The notes under the pieces: model-generated
The model's database searches: none
Told to the model about the DNA's origin: nothing
Seen by the model: the letters and a program-made list of their open reading frames with translations, nothing else
Source: AC-38 sp033856025
GTDB taxonomy: Bacteria > Actinomycetota > Thermoleophilia > Solirubrobacterales > Solirubrobacteraceae
Assembly: GCA_033856025.1 (NCBI GenBank)
Contig: JAWVFQ010000025.1
Coordinates: 1 to 64,000 of the forward strand
Direction: 5' to 3'
DNA: 64,000 nt
Translations under genes and position numbers: made by a program
Part shown: positions 48,960-57,059 of the stretch, piece after piece
Layout of the letters: every line of letters begins with the position of its first letter
Numbering within the stretch: the first letter of the stretch is position 1

Positions 48960-50905
48960 CCCGCCTCCTCGACCGCATCGACGGCCCCGCCGACCTTCAC
49001 GGGCTCTCCGACGACGAGCTCCAGCAGGTGGCCCAGGAGGTCCGCGAGCTCATCATCGACACGATCGGCGAGATCGGCGGCCACTTCGGGGCCAACCTGG
49101 GCACGTGCGAGCTGGCGGTGGCGATCCACTCCGTCCTGGAGAGCCCGCGCGACAAGGTCCTGTGGGACGTGGGCCACCAGGCCTACCCGCACAAGGTCCT
49201 CACCGGGCGCGCGCGGCGCCTGGACACCATCCGCAAGTACGGCGGCCTCGCGCCCTTCCTCTCCATCCCGGAGTCCGAGCACGACATCATGGGCGCGGGC
49301 CACGCCTCGACCTCGATCGGCTACGCCGTCGGTCTCAAGGAGGCCATGCGCCAGGGCCACGGCGAGGACGGCCGGGTCGTCGCGGTGATCGGCGACGGAG
49401 CCATGACCGGCGGCGTCGCCTTCGAGGCCGTCCATCTGGCCGGCGGCCTGGGCACGCCGCTCGTGGTGATCCTCAACGACAACGGCATGTCGATCGCGCC
49501 CAACGTGGGAGCGCTGTCGCGCTACTTCAACCGCGTGCGCCTGAACCCGAAGCTGTGGAAGGCGCGCGAGGGCGTGGAGGGCGGACTGACCAAGCTCCCC
49601 GGGGCCATCGGCGCGCGCTTCGAGCAGTTCGGCCCGCACTTCAAGGAGTCGATCAAGGCGTTCTGGGCCCCCGGGCTGTGGTGGGAGGAGCTGGACTTCG
49701 CCTACATGGGCGTCGTCGACGGCCACGACGTCCACGCCACCCGCGAGGCGCTGCGCGAGGCGCTGGCGGCCGAGCGCCCGGTCGTCGTGCACGTGGCCAC
49801 GGTGAAGGGCAAGGGGTTCGCGCCCGCGGAGGAGGGCGACCTCGAGGGCATGGAGAAATGGCACGCCGCCAAGCCCAAGTCCATCGCCAACGGCGCGCCG
49901 GCCGCCGTCAAGGCCGCGGCATCGCGCCGCGTGGCCAAGCCGGCCCCGCCCCAGTACACGCAGGTCTTCGGCGAGGCCCTGGTGGCCGAGTGCCGCCGCG
50001 ACGCGCGGGTGGTCGGGATCACCGCCGCGATGAACTCCGGCACCGGCCTGAACATCCTCGAGAAGGAGCTCCCGGAGCGCTACTTCGACGTGGGGATCGC
50101 CGAGCAGAACGCGGTGCTGTTCGCCGCCGGCCTGGCCCTGCAGGGCGCCAAGCCCGTGTGCGCCATCTACTCCACCTTCCTCCAGCGCGCGTTCGACCAG
50201 ATCGTCCACGACGTGTGCCTGCAATCGCTCAACGTGGTCTTCGCCATGGACCGGGCCGGGCTGGTGGGCGACGACGGGCCCACGCACCACGGCGCCTTCG
50301 ACATCGCCTATCTGCGCCCGCTGCCGAACATGGTCCTCATGGCCCCGCGCGACGAGGCGATGCTGACCCGCATGCTGCGCACCGCCGTGACCCACGACGC
50401 CGGCCCGATCGCCCTGCGCTACCCGCGCGGGGAGGGCCGGGGCGTGCCCCTCCCGTCCGAGCCCGAGGCGATCGAGATCGGCACCGGCGAGGTCCTGCGC
50501 GAGGGCGAGCGGGTGGCCATCGTGGGCTACGGGACCGGCGTGGGCAAGGGACTGGAGGCCGCCGAGCTGCTGGCCCAGCGCGGCCTCGACGTCACCGTAG
50601 CCGACGCCCGCTTCGCCAAGCCGCTGGACACCGCGCTCATGGCCCAGCTGGCCGCGGAGCACGACCTGCTCGTGACGGTGGAGGAGGGCGTCCTCATGGG
50701 CGGCTTCGGCTCGGCCGTGTGGGAGGGCCTCTCCGAGACCGGCCCGACCCCCCGGATTCTGCGCGTCGGCCTCCCCGACCGCTACGTCACCCACGGCAAG
50801 CCCGCGCTTCTGCACGAGGAGGTCGGCTTCACCGGCGAGGCGATCGCCCGCCGCATCGAGGCCGCCGTCCTCGACCCCCGCGACGCCCTGGCCGGGACTC
50901 CCTAA
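48956..50905 (+). CDS. dxs: 1-deoxy-D-xylulose-5-phosphate synthase
   Basis: A 649-residue thiamine diphosphate enzyme and first step of the MEP isoprenoid pathway. DVGHQAYPHK (catalytic His), the ThDP motif GDGAMTGG with downstream NDNGMSI, and the transketolase-type C-terminal half (GIAEQNAV, RYPRGEG) are present. A linker of about 20 residues rich in Ala/Lys follows residue 300. Also supplies precursor for thiamine and pyridoxal. Followed by two hairpins acting as terminators. Confidence 0.97.
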   Translation: MTRLLDRIDGPADLHGLSDDELQQVAQEVRELIIDTIGEIGGHFGANLGTCELAVAIHSVLESPRDKVLWDVGHQAYPHKVLTGRARRLDTIRKYGGLAPFLSIPESEHDIMGAGHASTSIGYAVGLKEAMRQGHGEDGRVVAVIGDGAMTGGVAFEAVHLAGGLGTPLVVILNDNGMSIAPNVGALSRYFNRVRLNPKLWKAREGVEGGLTKLPGAIGARFEQFGPHFKESIKAFWAPGLWWEELDFAYMGVVDGHDVHATREALREALAAERPVVVHVATVKGKGFAPAEEGDLEGMEKWHAAKPKSIANGAPAAVKAAASRRVAKPAPPQYTQVFGEALVAECRRDARVVGITAAMNSGTGLNILEKELPERYFDVGIAEQNAVLFAAGLALQGAKPVCAIYSTFLQRAFDQIVHDVCLQSLNVVFAMDRAGLVGDDGPTHHGAFDIAYLRPLPNMVLMAPRDEAMLTRMLRTAVTHDAGPIALRYPRGEGRGVPLPSEPEAIEIGTGEVLREGERVAIVGYGTGVGKGLEAAELLAQRGLDVTVADARFAKPLDTALMAQLAAEHDLLVTVEEGVLMGGFGSAVWEGLSETGPTPRILRVGLPDRYVTHGKPALLHEEVGFTGEAIARRIEAAVLDPRDALAGTP

Positions 50906-50907
50906 AA

Positions 50908-50929
50908 GAAACGGCCCGCCGAGGCGGGC
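50908..50929 (+). terminator. First of two tandem hairpins after dxs
   Basis: GAAACGGCCCGCC-GA-GGCGGGC: a 6-bp core stem with two-base loop. Apart from one base it repeats the left part of the second hairpin. Confidence 0.6.
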
Positions 50930-50940
50930 GTCCGGAAAGC

Positions 50941-50968
50941 GAAACGGCCCGCCTAGGCGGGCCGTTTC
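50941..50968. terminator. Bidirectional terminator between dxs and the converging gene
   Basis: A perfect 13-bp palindrome, GAAACGGCCCGCC / GGCGGGCCGTTTC, around TA. With A and T tails on both sides it can act for dxs and for the minus-strand gene ending at 51025. Confidence 0.85.
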
Positions 50969-51024
50969 TGGGGAGGAGAGATGTTGCTATGTGATGGGGC
51001 TTGGATCGATGAGGGAAGTTCTCG

Positions 51025-51390
51025 TCACGCCCTCGCCGAGTAGCGAGTCGTGATGTTGAGGGCCGCCTGAACCAGCGCGAACGCGGCGAAGACGGCGGCG
51101 GCCACCTGGTCGCCGGCGAGGCCGAGCACCAGCGCCGCGCCGAGGAGCCCGAGGGCCATCCCGCGGTCGAACGCGAAGTGGGCGGCGATGGGGAGGCCGG
51201 AGCCGTCCGCCGTGGCGGCCGAGAGGGCCAGCCCGACGACGAGGGCGCCGACGACGACCGCCGCCACCAGGCCCGCGGCCGTGAACCCGAAGACGAACGG
51301 AGCGGCCATGAGGGCCAGCCCGCCCGCCAGCTCGAACGCGGCGTGGGTGGGGAGGGAGATGAGGCGCAGTGCGGTCATAACGACGTCCAT
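51025..51390 (-). CDS. Small four-helix membrane protein
   Basis: A 121-residue protein with four hydrophobic helices (HAAFELAGGLALMAAPFVFG; LVAAVVVGALVVGLALS; GMALGLLGAALVLGLA; AVFAAFALVQAALNI), resembling SPW-repeat-like or DUF-type integral membrane proteins. Function unknown. ATG at 51390; the ATG at 51378 is an alternative. A perfect 14-bp palindrome lies seven bases before the first ATG and suggests repression by a TetR-like regulator encoded elsewhere. Confidence 0.65.
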   Translation of the reverse strand: MDVVMTALRLISLPTHAAFELAGGLALMAAPFVFGFTAAGLVAAVVVGALVVGLALSAATADGSGLPIAAHFAFDRGMALGLLGAALVLGLAGDQVAAAVFAAFALVQAALNITTRYSARA

Positions 51391-51396
51391 CCTGGC

Positions 51397-51410
51397 TGAC
51401 TGGCCAGTCA
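51397..51410. promoter_or_regulatory. Operator-like palindrome TGACTGGCCAGTCA
   Basis: A perfect 14-bp inverted repeat just upstream of the small membrane protein gene; TGAC/GTCA half-sites of this kind are common TetR-family operators. Confidence 0.6.
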
Positions 51411-51453
51411 ACGTCTGTGACTCCGGGCACACTGCCCCGGCGCCGCGGGGCGC

Positions 51454-51693
51454 CTAGCCGAGGGTCGCGACCTTGCCCACGATGGTCCGCAGCCGGGCGC
51501 GGTCCTGGGCGGTGATCGCGGAGGGGCCGCCCGGGAGCTTGCGCAGGATCCGGACGAGGTCCTGCTGGTCGCGCTGGCTCAGCCGGTCCCAGCGCTTCTT
51601 GCCCTCTCGCGCGACCTCCGCGGCCACGCTGGCCACGGTGAGCCACGGGACCGCACGGCCACGGGCCAGCAGGAGGGGCAGTCGCTTCACCAT
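51454..51693 (-). CDS. Small basic helical protein of unknown function
   Basis: A 79-residue protein: VKRLPLLLARGRAVPWLTV, then WDRLSQRDQQDLVRILRKL, then LTAQDRARLRTIVGKV-type helices. High Arg/Lys suggests nucleic acid or ribosome binding, but no named family is recognised. The ATG lies eight bases after a TACCTT element; the gene is divergent from tlyA with start codons 25 bases apart. Its codons match native genes. Confidence 0.65.
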   Translation of the reverse strand: MVKRLPLLLARGRAVPWLTVASVAAEVAREGKKRWDRLSQRDQQDLVRILRKLPGGPSAITAQDRARLRTIVGKVATLG

Positions 51694-51701
51694 GACCGTG
51701 G

Positions 51702-51707
51702 AAGGTA
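51702..51707 (-). promoter_or_regulatory. -10 element TACCTT for the small basic protein gene
   Basis: On the minus strand TACCTT, eight bases, ATG at 51693. Its last two bases (51706-51707) are shared with the opposing tlyA element. Confidence 0.5.
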
Positions 51708-51711
51708 GCGT
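51706..51711 (+). promoter_or_regulatory. -10 element TAGCGT for tlyA
   Basis: TAGCGT, seven bases, ATG at 51719; overlaps the minus-strand -10 by two bases. Confidence 0.55.
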
Positions 51712-51718
51712 TCCGGCG

Positions 51719-52513
51719 ATGGCGACCAAGGTGCGGCTCGACACGCTCCTGGCGCGGCGCGGTGTGTTCGCCTCTCGCAGCCGGGCGGCGGCGTCGGTAC
51801 TGGCCGGCGAGGTCCGCCTCGGGGCGGACGGCCGGCGCGCGGAGAAGCCCGGGCAGCTGGTCGCCGAGGACGAGCCCCTGGCGGTCGACGACGCCCCCGA
51901 GTTCGTCTCGCGCGGCGGACGCAAGCTGGCCAACGCGCTCGACGCCACCGGGGTCGACCCGGCCGGGCGCCGCGCCCTGGACGTCGGCGCCTCCACGGGC
52001 GGGTTCACCGACGTCCTGCTCCAGCGCGGCGCGGACCACGTCGTCGCGCTGGACGTGGCCTACGGCGAGCTGGACTGGGGCCTGCGCAACGACGCGCGCG
52101 TGACCGTGGTCGAGCGCGTCAACGCGCGGGGACTGGACCCCGCAGACCTGCCCTACGCTCCCGACCTGCTCGTCATGGACGTGGCGTTCATCGCGGCGGC
52201 CAAGGTCCTGCCCGCCGTCCTGAGCGCCGCCGCCCCCCGCTACGACGCCCTCGTGCTGGTCAAGCCGCAGTTCGAGGCGGGGCGCGAGCACGTGGGCCGG
52301 GGCGGCGTGGTCCGCGACCCCGCGGTGCGCCGTGCCGCTCTGATCTCGGTGGGCGAGGCGGCCCGCGCGCACGGCGCCGCCGTCATGGGCTTCGCGTCAT
52401 CCGGGCTGCCCGGTCCCAAGGGGAACCTCGAGACGTTCGCCTGGCTGGCCGAGCCGGGCCGGACGGGCGCGCGCGAGGACCTCGAGGCCGCGGCGCGCGA
52501 GGTGGAGCCCTGA
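51719..52513 (+). CDS. tlyA: TlyA-family rRNA 2'-O-methyltransferase
   Basis: A 264-residue protein: N-terminal S4 RNA-binding domain (RLDTLLARRGVFASRSRA) and a FtsJ-type methyltransferase domain with RGGRKLANAL, LDVGASTGGFTDVLL, the Asp in DLLVMDVAFI and the catalytic Lys in LVLVKPQFE. TlyA methylates 16S/23S rRNA riboses and sets capreomycin sensitivity in mycobacteria. The frame is open upstream, but the -10 element fixes the ATG. One-base overlap with nadK. Confidence 0.94.
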   Translation: MATKVRLDTLLARRGVFASRSRAAASVLAGEVRLGADGRRAEKPGQLVAEDEPLAVDDAPEFVSRGGRKLANALDATGVDPAGRRALDVGASTGGFTDVLLQRGADHVVALDVAYGELDWGLRNDARVTVVERVNARGLDPADLPYAPDLLVMDVAFIAAAKVLPAVLSAAAPRYDALVLVKPQFEAGREHVGRGGVVRDPAVRRAALISVGEAARAHGAAVMGFASSGLPGPKGNLETFAWLAEPGRTGAREDLEAAAREVEP

Positions 52514-53337
52514 TGGACGTCGTCGTCCTCACCCACCGGCGTCCCGAGCAGATCTCCGATGCGCTCGTCGTCCTGCGCCGGCTGGCCGACGAGGCCGGCG
52601 CCGTGCTGCACTTCGACGCCGACGAGGCGGCCAAGCACGGCTGCGAGGCGTCGGCGCCCGATGGCCCGGCGGACCTCTGCCTGGTCCTGGGCGGGGACGG
52701 CACGATCCTCACCGCCCTGCGGCGCTTCGCGGGGACCGAAACGCCGGTGTTCGCGGTGAACTTCGGCGAGGTCGGCTTCCTCGCCACCGTCGACCCGGAC
52801 CGCCTGGAGGACGGTCTGCGCCTCGCGCTGCGCGACGAGTTCGACCGCATGCACCTGCCGGCGATCGTGGTGCGGCTCGGCGACGAGGAGCATCGCGCGA
52901 TCAACGACATCTCCTTCCACCGCAAGCAGGGGCTGCGCGTGGCCGACCTGGCGTACGCCATCGGCGAGGACGAGGTCGGCCGCGTGCGCTGCGACGGACT
53001 GGTCGTGGCCACTCCCGCGGGGTCCACCGGCTACAACCTGGCCAACGGCGGCCCGGTGATGGCGTGGGGCGTGGAGGGCTTCGTCGTCTCGTTCGTGGCG
53101 CCGCACTCGCTGACCGCGCGCACGCTGGTCGTGGCGCCCAACGACGTCCTGACGGTGTCCAACCGCTCGCGCGAGGAGTCGGCGGACGTCACCGTCGACG
53201 GGCGGCTGGCGTGCGAGCTGGCGCCCGGCGACGCGCTGGACCTGCGCTTCGTCGACGCACAGGCCGTCCTGGCCCAGCTGCCGGACGCGACCTTCTACCA
53301 CCGCCTGCGCGAGAAGTTCGGCCGGCTGGCGTTCTAG
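52513..53337 (+). CDS. nadK: NAD kinase
   Basis: A 274-residue enzyme making NADP from NAD and ATP or polyphosphate. LVLGGDGTILTAL holds the GGDGT motif; AINDISFHR is the NE/D substrate motif with Asp; TPAGSTGYN is the conserved Gly-rich loop. Standard length. Its stop TAG and the converging methyltransferase stop share the palindrome CTAG at 53334-53337. Confidence 0.96.
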   Translation: MDVVVLTHRRPEQISDALVVLRRLADEAGAVLHFDADEAAKHGCEASAPDGPADLCLVLGGDGTILTALRRFAGTETPVFAVNFGEVGFLATVDPDRLEDGLRLALRDEFDRMHLPAIVVRLGDEEHRAINDISFHRKQGLRVADLAYAIGEDEVGRVRCDGLVVATPAGSTGYNLANGGPVMAWGVEGFVVSFVAPHSLTARTLVVAPNDVLTVSNRSREESADVTVDGRLACELAPGDALDLRFVDAQAVLAQLPDATFYHRLREKFGRLAF

Positions 53338-53984
53338 GCGCTCGGGCGGGCCGCGGCGCGGCCGGCCACGAGCGGCCGGACGATCGGCGGGCTCTTGGGG
53401 AGCTCGCCGCGCTCGAGGTGCTCGACGGTCAGGGCGGACGCGTCCAGGGTCCCGGGCGTGTCGCGGTTGCAGTTGCAGCCGGCGCCCAGGAATCGCCAGG
53501 GGCCGTGGAGACGGTCCTGCCAGCGGGCGAGGCGGGGATCGTTCGCGCGGACGTGCTCGAGGAAGAGGAACCGCCCGCCGGGCCGCAGCACGCGATCGAC
53601 CTCGGCCAGCGTGCGCTCGGGGTCGGCGACCGTGCACAGGACCAGCGTCGCGACGACGGTGTCGAAGCTGTCGTCGGGGAACGGGAGGCGCTCGGCCGGG
53701 GACTCGACCACCTCGACGCGGCGCCCGGACGCGCTCGCCGCGCGTTCGCGCAGGCGCCGGGCCATGTGGGGGCTGGGCTCGGTGAGGACCAGGTCCGTGA
53801 CGGCGTCGGGGTAGAGCTCGAGGTTGAGGCCGGTGCCCGCGCCGAGCTCCAGGGTGGCGCCGGAGGCCTGACTCACGAGGTCGCGGCGGCGGTCGCGCAG
53901 CCCGGCGTCCTCGGCCCCGGCGAGCATCCGGTCGTACAGCGCGGCGAACCCCCGTCCGCAGGTCGCCTCGTACACGCGCCCCAT
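53334..53984 (-). CDS. Class I SAM-dependent methyltransferase (UbiE/PhcA-like)
   Basis: A 216-residue enzyme: FAALYDRMLAGAE leader helix, motif I LELGAGTGLNLELY, acidic LTEPSPHM, FPDDSFDTVVATLVLCTV and RVLRPGGRFLFLEHVRA. Similar proteins methylate small lipophilic substrates, but the substrate is unknown. It interrupts the conserved nadK-recN neighbourhood on the opposite strand. Native codon use. ATG at 53984 preceded by a GGGAGG sequence, so this one may not be leaderless. Confidence 0.85.
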   Translation of the reverse strand: MGRVYEATCGRGFAALYDRMLAGAEDAGLRDRRRDLVSQASGATLELGAGTGLNLELYPDAVTDLVLTEPSPHMARRLRERAASASGRRVEVVESPAERLPFPDDSFDTVVATLVLCTVADPERTLAEVDRVLRPGGRFLFLEHVRANDPRLARWQDRLHGPWRFLGAGCNCNRDTPGTLDASALTVEHLERGELPKSPPIVRPLVAGRAAARPSA

Positions 53985-54073
53985 GGAGAGGACCCTCCCA
54001 CAGATGGGACGCGTTCTGTGCCGAAACGCGCACACAGCGCACGTGGGGGGCCGGGTCCGTCGGGCGGCGCTGG

Positions 54074-54079
54074 TAGACC
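54074..54079 (+). promoter_or_regulatory. -10 element TAGACC, leaderless start
   Basis: TAGACC, six bases, ATG of recN at 54086. Confidence 0.5.
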
Positions 54080-54085
54080 GGGGCC

Positions 54086-55822
54086 ATGCTCAACGAGCTG
54101 CGCGTGGAGAACCTCCTGCTCCTGGAGCGGGCCGAGCTGCGCCTGGTCCCGGGGCTCAACGTCCTGACCGGCGAGACCGGCGCGGGGAAGACGGTGCTCG
54201 CGCACGCGCTGGACCTGCTGCTGGGCGGCCGGGCGCGCAGCGGCATCGTGCGCCCGGGCGCACGCGAGGCGTGGGTGGAGGGAGCCTTCGAGCTGTCGGA
54301 CGCGCTGCGCGCGCAGCTGGGCGAGCGCCTGCCCGCCGACGCGGAGGAGCTCGTTCTGGCTCGCCGGGTGAGCGCCGAGGGCCGCACGCGCGCGTATGTG
54401 AACGGGCGCGCGGCCGGCGTGGCCGAGCTGCGCGACCTGGCGTCGGGGCTGCTCGCCTTCTACGGCCAGCACGAGCACCGCAAGCTCACGCTCGCCTCGG
54501 CTCAGCTCGACGTCCTGGACGGGTTCTGCGGACCGGCGCAGGCGGCGCGCCGCGAGGCGTACGCGGCGGCCTGGGGCCGGGCGCGCGAGGCCCGGGGCGC
54601 GCTGGAGGCCCTGCGCGAGCGGGCGGGGTCGCGCGACCGCGAGCTCGACCTGCTGCTGTTCGAGCTCGACGAGATCGAGGCCGCCGGGCCCGACGAGGCG
54701 GAGGAGCGCGAGCTGACGGCCGAGCGCGACCGGCTGCGGCACCTGGAGGGCCTGCGCGCCGCCGCGCTGGCGGGCGCCGAGGCGGTGACGCCGGAGGGCG
54801 GCGGGTCATCCGGCGACAGTGCCCTCGCGGCGGGTGGGCCGGGCGCGGCCGCGCTGCTCGCCGAGGCGCTGGGTTCGCTGGACGCGCTGTCCGGCGTGGA
54901 CGCTCGGCTGGACGCCCTGGCCGAGCGGCTGCGCGCCGCGCAGCTGGAGCTGGAGGACGCCGGGGCCGAGCTGCGCTCCTATGAGCAGGAGGTCGAGGGC
55001 GCGCCCGGGTGCCTGGAGGAGGTGGAGGAGCGCCTGGCGGTCCTGGACCGGCTGCGGCGCAAGCACGGCGGCACCATCGCCGCGGTCCTCGAGCACGCCG
55101 AGCGCTGCCGGGCGCGACGCGACGAGCTGGCGGGAGCCGAGGAGGCGATCGGCGAGGCCGAGGCGACCCTGGGCGAGGCGGAGGCCGAGCTGGGCGAGCT
55201 GGCGGGCGCGCTGGGCGACGCGCGGCGCGAGGCGGCGCCGCGCCTGGCCGAGGCGGTCCGCGAGCGGCTGGCCGAGCTGGCGATGGAGGGCGCCGAGTTC
55301 GAGGTCGCGCTGGCCGACCGCGACGCCCCCGGCCCGACCGGGGCCGAGTCGGTCGAGCTGCTGATCGCGCCCAACCCGGGCGTCCCCGCCGCGCCCCTGC
55401 GCGAGATCGCCTCGGGCGGCGAGCTCTCCCGCGTGATGCTCGCCCTGACCGGCGTCGCGGCCGAGAGCGGCCCGCTCGCGGGTGAGGACGAGGGGGCGGC
55501 GCCCGCCGGCGCGGCGCCCCTGCTCGTCTTCGACGAGGTCGACGCGGGGATCGGCGGTCACACCGCCCGGGCGGTGGGCGAGCGGCTGCGCGCGTTGTCC
55601 CGCGGTCGCCGTGTGCTCTGCATCACCCACCTGCCACAGGTGGCCTCGCTGGCCGACCGGCACTTCCGCATCGAGAAGGACACCTCCGCCGACCCCGCGC
55701 TCGCCACGGTCGAGGAGGTCACCGGAGCCGGGGTCGTCGAGGAGCTCGTCCGCATGCTCGGCGCCGACGGCGACGACGCCGGTGCGCGCAAGCACGCGCG
55801 GGAGCTGTTGCGAGCCGCCTAG
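54086..55822 (+). CDS. recN: DNA repair protein RecN
   Basis: A 578-residue SMC-like ATPase for double-strand break repair. Walker A TGETGAGKT near the N-terminus, signature IASGGELSRVMLAL and Walker B LLVFDEVDAGIGG near the C-terminus, with an Ala/Glu/Arg-rich coiled coil (about 150-370) between. FYGQHEHRKL is the RecN Q-loop region. No LexA-type box recognised upstream. Confidence 0.96.
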   Translation: MLNELRVENLLLLERAELRLVPGLNVLTGETGAGKTVLAHALDLLLGGRARSGIVRPGAREAWVEGAFELSDALRAQLGERLPADAEELVLARRVSAEGRTRAYVNGRAAGVAELRDLASGLLAFYGQHEHRKLTLASAQLDVLDGFCGPAQAARREAYAAAWGRAREARGALEALRERAGSRDRELDLLLFELDEIEAAGPDEAEERELTAERDRLRHLEGLRAAALAGAEAVTPEGGGSSGDSALAAGGPGAAALLAEALGSLDALSGVDARLDALAERLRAAQLELEDAGAELRSYEQEVEGAPGCLEEVEERLAVLDRLRRKHGGTIAAVLEHAERCRARRDELAGAEEAIGEAEATLGEAEAELGELAGALGDARREAAPRLAEAVRERLAELAMEGAEFEVALADRDAPGPTGAESVELLIAPNPGVPAAPLREIASGGELSRVMLALTGVAAESGPLAGEDEGAAPAGAAPLLVFDEVDAGIGGHTARAVGERLRALSRGRRVLCITHLPQVASLADRHFRIEKDTSADPALATVEEVTGAGVVEELVRMLGADGDDAGARKHARELLRAA

Positions 55823-55841
55823 CTCCCCGGCGCGCCCAGCG

Positions 55842-55847
55842 TAGACT
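55842..55847 (+). promoter_or_regulatory. -10 element TAGACT, leaderless start
   Basis: TAGACT, six bases, GTG of steA at 55854. Confidence 0.55.
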
Positions 55848-55853
55848 GCGGGT

Positions 55854-57032
55854 GTGGCCGTCTCCGGGACAGGCGATCCCGCGGCGAGCTTGGCTGCCGC
55901 CGGACGCGAGGTGGCCGGCATCGCGCGGCTGGGCAAGCGGACGAAGCGCTTGGTCAAGCGGCTGCGCCGCGGCGACATCGCGATCATCGATCACCTCGAC
56001 GTGGACCGCGTGTCCGCGGAGGACCTCATCGCCTGCGGCGTCGAGTGCGTGGTCAACTGCGCTCCCTCGACGAGCGGCAGCTACCCCAACGCCGGGCCGC
56101 TGCTGCTCGTGCAGGCGGGCATCCACCTCGTCGACGCACCCGGCGCGCCGCTGTTCGACGTCCTGGAGGACGGCGACCCCATCGTCGTGCGCCAGGGCGA
56201 GGTGCTGCGCCACGGCGAGGTGGTGGCGCGCGGTGAGGTCCAGGACCCCAAGACGGTCCAGGACCTCACCGACCAGCGCCGCCGGGAGATCGGCGAGGCG
56301 CTCGAGGCGTTCGCGCAGAACACCGTCCAGCACATGGTCCAGGAGCGCGAGCTGCTGGCGGGCAAGCTCGAGCTGCCCCAGTTCGCCACCGAGTTCCGCG
56401 ACCGCACGGCGCTCGTCGTCGTGCGCGGGGTGGACCACAAGCGCGACATCCGGGCGCTGCGCCCCTACGTCCGCGACACCCGCCCCGTGCTGGTCGGCGT
56501 GGACGGCGGGGCCGACGCGCTCATCGAGGAGGGCTTCAAGCCGGACATGATCGTGGGGGACATGGACTCGGCCACCGAGGGCGCGCTGCGCAGCGGCGCC
56601 GAGCTGGTCGTCCACGCCTATCCCGACGGGCGCGCGCCCGGCCGCGAGGCGGTCGAGCGCCTCGGGCTGCCCTTCAAGATCGTCCCCGCGCCCGCGACCA
56701 GCCAGGACGTGGCTATGTTGATCGCCGCCGAGAAGGGCGCGTCGCTCATCGTCTCGGTCGGCTCGCACTTCAACCTGGTCGAGTTCCTGGACAAGAACCG
56801 CCAGGGCATGTCCTCCACCTTCCTCACCCGGCTGCGCATCGGCGAGATCCTGGTCGACGCCAAGGGCGTGAGCCGGCTCTACCGTCCCCAGCCGGGGTCC
56901 GCCCCGGTCGCCCTCGTCCTGGCGATGGGCATCATCGTCCTCATCGCGGTGGTGCTCGCCACGCCCGGCCTGCGCGAGGTCGCCGACCTGCTCTGGCTCA
57001 AGCTGCGCGTGCTGCTGGGCATGGACCTCTAG
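55854..57032 (+). CDS. steA: SteA-like cytokinetic ring protein
   Basis: A 392-residue protein of the actinobacterial SteA family (Rv1697-like): thiamine pyrophosphokinase-like core (VGVDGGADALIEEGF, DMIVGDMDSAT) and one C-terminal membrane helix (about 352-374) with a short cytoplasmic tail. In Corynebacterium SteA works with SteB in septum formation and cell wall hydrolase control. It precedes the SteB homologue, as expected. Catalytic activity is uncertain. Confidence 0.88.
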   Translation: MAVSGTGDPAASLAAAGREVAGIARLGKRTKRLVKRLRRGDIAIIDHLDVDRVSAEDLIACGVECVVNCAPSTSGSYPNAGPLLLVQAGIHLVDAPGAPLFDVLEDGDPIVVRQGEVLRHGEVVARGEVQDPKTVQDLTDQRRREIGEALEAFAQNTVQHMVQERELLAGKLELPQFATEFRDRTALVVVRGVDHKRDIRALRPYVRDTRPVLVGVDGGADALIEEGFKPDMIVGDMDSATEGALRSGAELVVHAYPDGRAPGREAVERLGLPFKIVPAPATSQDVAMLIAAEKGASLIVSVGSHFNLVEFLDKNRQGMSSTFLTRLRIGEILVDAKGVSRLYRPQPGSAPVALVLAMGIIVLIAVVLATPGLREVADLLWLKLRVLLGMDL

Positions 57033-57042
57033 CGCCGAAGGC

Positions 57043-57048
57043 TAGGCT
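57043..57048 (+). promoter_or_regulatory. -10 element TAGGCT before steB
   Basis: TAGGCT with eleven bases to the GTG at 57060; longer spacing than at other genes, so a very short leader is likely. Confidence 0.4.
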
Positions 57049-57059
57049 CCCCGCCGCAC

